Shown: piece by piece, positions 61,495 through 64,000 of the stretch
Layout of the letters: each line of letters starts with the position of its first letter
Numbering within the stretch: the first letter of the stretch is position 1
Source: DATLFA01 sp039915945
GTDB taxonomy: Bacteria > Actinomycetota > Acidimicrobiia > Acidimicrobiales > WLNW01
Reading direction: 5' to 3'
Length of the DNA stretch: 64,000 nucleotides
Assembly (NCBI GenBank): GCA_039915945.1
Contig: JBDSMH010000093.1
Coordinates: forward strand, 61,661 to 125,660
The notes under the pieces: generated by a model
Database searches by the model: none
Seen by the model: only the letters and a program-made list of their open reading frames with translations
What the model was told of the DNA's origin: nothing
Position numbers and translations under genes: made by a program

Positions 61495-62679
61495 TCATGC
61501 AAGCCCGGCCGCGATCTCGAGCAGCGTCTCGTCGCTGCCGTGCGCACCGATGAGCGCGAGGTTGACCGGCAAGTCGGCGATGCTCGCCACTGGCAGCGAC
61601 ACGCACGGGGCGCCGACCAACGTGGGCACGATGTTCACTGCGAGCGTGCGGGCGCGCAGAGCGGGCAACTCGTCGACCGGCAGGTCGAGCCGCGGCGCGA
61701 CCGATGGCGCCGCGGGCACTGCGAGGATCGCTCCGTGGCGACAGAGTTCGCGGTGCCGGGCAATGGCGGCGTCGCGGATCGGGCGCACCGCGTCGGCGCC
61801 TTCGTGCGTCGCCTTGGCGGCCATGGCGAAGCGAGCGGCCACGCCGCGGCCGAGTACTGGTTGCGCTTCGGTCAGCCACCGACCGTGCACTGCCCACGCC
61901 TCGGGGGCCATCAGCTTGGGATACGCCTCGGCCATCGCCAGCCAGCCGCGTACACCGTCCTCCGAAAAGTGATGCCGTGTGAGTCGCAAGTTTGCGGCCG
62001 CCGCGACGCGTTCGAGCGCGCCGAGCAAGACCTCACGGACATCGTCGTCCGCGAGTAGGAACGCGTCGGAGAGAACGATGATCTCTTGCGGCCGAGCGCG
62101 GTCTTCGCCTTTCGGCAACAACACGGTGCCCACGTCGCGCAAGAGGCCGCCGTCGCGCGCGAACCATCCGACGGTGTCGTAGCTCGGCGCCAACGGCACG
62201 GCGCCGCGGTTGTCGACGCGGCCATGCGTCGGGCGAATACCGAACACGCCGCAGTACGACGCAGGCACGCGGACCGAGCCGGCGGTGTCGGTGCCGAGCG
62301 CGAAGGGCACGAGCCCGGCAGCCACCGCGACGGCAGATCCGCTCGACGAGCCGCCGGGAATCCGCTCGGGGTCGCGCGGGTTGCGGGGGGTGCCGTAATG
62401 GGGGTTGGTCCCGGCGAGGCTCCAGGTGAATTCGTCCGTGATGGCCTTGCCGACGAGCCGAGCGCCGGCATCGACCAGCTTGGCCACTGCGGGCGCCGTG
62501 CTGGTCGCGGCGGGATGCGCCGCGAGATACTCGGGGTTGCCGGCGCTGGTCTTGTAGCCCGCGACATCGAAGACGTCTTTGACCACGAAGTCGCAGCCAT
62601 CGAGCGGACCACCCGGCCGGCCCTCGAGCATCACCTCGGGCCCGACCACGAGAGCACCAAAGTTGTCCTGGGCGAGCAC
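61495..62679 (-). CDS. Amidase-signature-family enzyme
   Basis: 394 residues. Ser-cisSer-Lys triad: K34 in FVVKDVFDVAG, cis-Ser about S112-S113 in GGSSSGSAVAVAAG and nucleophile S135 in DTAGSVRVPAS. The family hydrolyses amides, ureas or aryl amides; a biosynthetic role like GatA is less likely because the sequence is short and without GatB/C neighbours. GTG at 62679 is used. Looks complete, with a regular C-terminus. Divergent from the hydroxyacid dehydrogenase gene. Confidence 0.9.
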   Translation of the reverse strand: MLAQDNFGALVVGPEVMLEGRPGGPLDGCDFVVKDVFDVAGYKTSAGNPEYLAAHPAATSTAPAVAKLVDAGARLVGKAITDEFTWSLAGTNPHYGTPRNPRDPERIPGGSSSGSAVAVAAGLVPFALGTDTAGSVRVPASYCGVFGIRPTHGRVDNRGAVPLAPSYDTVGWFARDGGLLRDVGTVLLPKGEDRARPQEIIVLSDAFLLADDDVREVLLGALERVAAAANLRLTRHHFSEDGVRGWLAMAEAYPKLMAPEAWAVHGRWLTEAQPVLGRGVAARFAMAAKATHEGADAVRPIRDAAIARHRELCRHGAILAVPAAPSVAPRLDLPVDELPALRARTLAVNIVPTLVGAPCVSLPVASIADLPVNLALIGAHGSDETLLEIAAGLA

Positions 62680-62745
62680 GAGTTGATTTGTACACGATCG
62701 AGCGACCGAGGAGGTAACCGTCCCGGCCGATTAGCCTGCCGCCCC

Positions 62746-63699
62746 ATGCGACGTGTGGCCATACTCAACGACTATCAAGGGGTCGCACGCGATTACGCCG
62801 ACTGGACCACCATCGACGATCGCGTGCAGACCCACCAATTCCGCGATCACATCGCGGACCCTGAGGCGTTGGTCGAGGCGTTGCAGCCTTTCGCAGTGGT
62901 CGTCGCCATGCGTGAACGCACCGCATTGTCGCGCGAAGTCATCGCGCAGCTGCCCAATCTCGAAATGGTGGTGACCACCGGGCCCTACAACGCGGTCATC
63001 GACGGCGACGCGCTGCGTGAGCGCGGCATCGTCTACTGCGGCACCGGCGGCGCACTGCACAACACTGCCGAGCTGACATGGGCGTTGATCTTGGCGTGCG
63101 CGCGGCAGGTGCCCCGCGAGGACCACAACGTCAAGAACGGTGGCTGGATGCTCACGGTCGGGACCGATCTCCACGGGCACACGCTCGGTCTCTGCGGGCT
63201 CGGACGCCTCGGTGGCATCGTCGCCGATGTCGGCAAGGCGTTCGGCATGAACATCATCGCGTGGAGCCAAAATCTCACCGCGGAACGCTGCGCCGAGATC
63301 GGCGCGACGCTCGTCACGAAAGACGAGCTCTTCGCCCAGTCCGACTTCGTATCGATCCACCTCGTGTTGTCGGATCGCACCCGCGGTCTCGTCGGCGACC
63401 GCGAGCTGCGGCTGATGAAGCCGAGCGCCTATCTCGTCAACAGCAGTCGCGGGCCTATCGTCGACGAAGACGCGTTGGCCCAGGTGCTCCGCGAGCGCGT
63501 CATTGCCGGCGCCGGCCTCGACACATTCGGCGTCGAGCCGCTACCGCTCGATCACCCGTTTCGCACGCTCGACAATCTCGTCGTGACCCCGCATCTCGGC
63601 TATGTCACCGAAGGTTGCTATCGCATCTTCTTCAACGACATCGTCGAGGACATTGCGGCGTGGCTCGACGGCAATCCCATCCGCATCGTCGGCGGCTGA
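62746..63699 (+). CDS. D-2-Hydroxyacid dehydrogenase family protein
   Basis: 317 residues. GLCGLGRLGGIVADVGKAFGMNIIAWSQN near 152 (NAD loop), SIHLVLSDRTRGL, NSSRGPIVDEDAL with the catalytic Arg, GLDTFGVEPLPLDHP and TPHLGYVTEGCY with the catalytic His. The family reduces 2-keto acids or oxidises D-hydroxy acids with NAD(H); glyoxylate/hydroxypyruvate-type is possible. ATG at 62746; the longer frame is a shadow of the divergent amidase. Shorter than SerA, without an ACT domain. Confidence 0.9.
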   Translation: MRRVAILNDYQGVARDYADWTTIDDRVQTHQFRDHIADPEALVEALQPFAVVVAMRERTALSREVIAQLPNLEMVVTTGPYNAVIDGDALRERGIVYCGTGGALHNTAELTWALILACARQVPREDHNVKNGGWMLTVGTDLHGHTLGLCGLGRLGGIVADVGKAFGMNIIAWSQNLTAERCAEIGATLVTKDELFAQSDFVSIHLVLSDRTRGLVGDRELRLMKPSAYLVNSSRGPIVDEDALAQVLRERVIAGAGLDTFGVEPLPLDHPFRTLDNLVVTPHLGYVTEGCYRIFFNDIVEDIAAWLDGNPIRIVGG

Positions 63700-63716
63700 A
63701 CCCGCTCGCGGGATCG

Positions 63717-64000
63717 TCAGAGGCGCTCGATGAGCGTGCCGGTGCCCAGCCCGCCGCCGCAACACATGGTGATGATCGCTCGGCGACCGCCGGTGCGTTC
63801 GAGTTCGTGCAGCGCCTTGGTGAGCAGGATCGCGCCGGTGCCGCCTAGCGGATGACCGAGCGCGATGGCGCCACCGTTGGGGTTGACCCGCGCGGGGTCG
63901 GCGCCGAGTTCGCGTTGCCACGCGAGCACGACCGACGCGAACGCTTCGTTGATCTCGAAGACGTCGATGTCGTCGATGGTCAAGCCATTGCGGGCGAGCA
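63717..64000 (-). CDS. Acetyl-CoA acetyltransferase (thiolase), cut by window end
   Basis: C-terminal 94 residues only; the frame runs off the right edge. NEAFASVVLAWQRELGADPARVNPNGGAIALGHPLGGTGAILLTKALHELERTGGRRAIITMCCGGGLGTGTLIERL contains the family's His and the second active-site Cys (MCCGGG). Very like the thiolase at 50616 in the same segment. Head and start lie outside; the frame in the last bases is open with no stop. Confidence 0.92.
   Translation of the reverse strand, partial: LARNGLTIDDIDVFEINEAFASVVLAWQRELGADPARVNPNGGAIALGHPLGGTGAILLTKALHELERTGGRRAIITMCCGGGLGTGTLIERL

Overview
The window is a 64 kb stretch of a high-GC, gene-dense bacterial chromosome. Gene content points to Actinomycetota, most likely class Acidimicrobiia (Ilumatobacter-like): a mycobacterial-type SerC, a long SerA with an intervening domain plus ACT domain, a DUF2277 protein, LLM-class flavin oxidoreductases, an IclR-type (NdgR/LtbR-like) regulator beside leuCD, many acyl-CoA enzymes, and probable leaderless leader peptides. 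There is no rRNA or ribosomal protein gene, so the class is inferred. No tRNA gene, prophage, insertion sequence or CRISPR array was seen.

Layout. 0-9 kb: an SDR fragment, a sugar-nucleotide cytidylyltransferase, a MerR regulator, a flavin electron-transfer operon (membrane ferric-reductase-like protein, FMN-binding protein, ApbE), a second SDR behind a cobalamin-riboswitch-like leader, and an LLM oxidoreductase/alcohol dehydrogenase pair. 9-16 kb: carotenoid oxygenase, acyl-CoA synthetase, YdcF-like protein, gltX and membrane proteins. 16-28 kb: branched-chain amino-acid biosynthesis, namely leuB-ilvE-cimA (cimA carries a frameshift), leuCD with a divergent IclR regulator, and leuA; greA, a hydrolase and a beta-propeller lipoprotein lie between them. 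28-35 kb: serA, an S9 peptidase, an aspartate-type aminotransferase and serC. 35-44 kb: two glycosyltransferases, an acyl-CoA carboxylase beta subunit, homospermidine synthase, TetR and LppM-like genes. 43-57 kb: a lipid or xenobiotic catabolic region (SDR, CoA-transferase, three acyl-CoA synthetases, enoyl-CoA hydratase, thiolase, acyl-CoA dehydrogenase). 57-64 kb: rsgA, a metallo-beta-lactamase-fold hydrolase, a sulfite-oxidase-like molybdoenzyme, a glycosyltransferase, an amidase, a hydroxyacid dehydrogenase and a thiolase cut by the window end.

The most informative noncoding content is the regulation of the leucine/isoleucine genes. Two separate transcription attenuators are readable, each with a short leader peptide rich in the end-product amino acids (LIVIIR before leuB; LSSLLLT before leuA), a pause hairpin and a terminator. 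In both, the leader start codon lies 6-9 bases after a -10 box, which suggests leaderless transcripts. A third unit, leuCD, instead has a perfect 9+3+9 palindrome over its -10 box beside the IclR gene. One pathway therefore appears to be controlled by three parts of two different kinds.

The window also holds at least three dispersed repeat families: two arrays of related 27-bp units, a GGGCCCGAGCGGCC hairpin at six places (two inside coding sequence), and two related long hairpins at gene ends. Starts were chosen from ribosome-binding sites, overlaps and family alignment from memory; no database search was possible.
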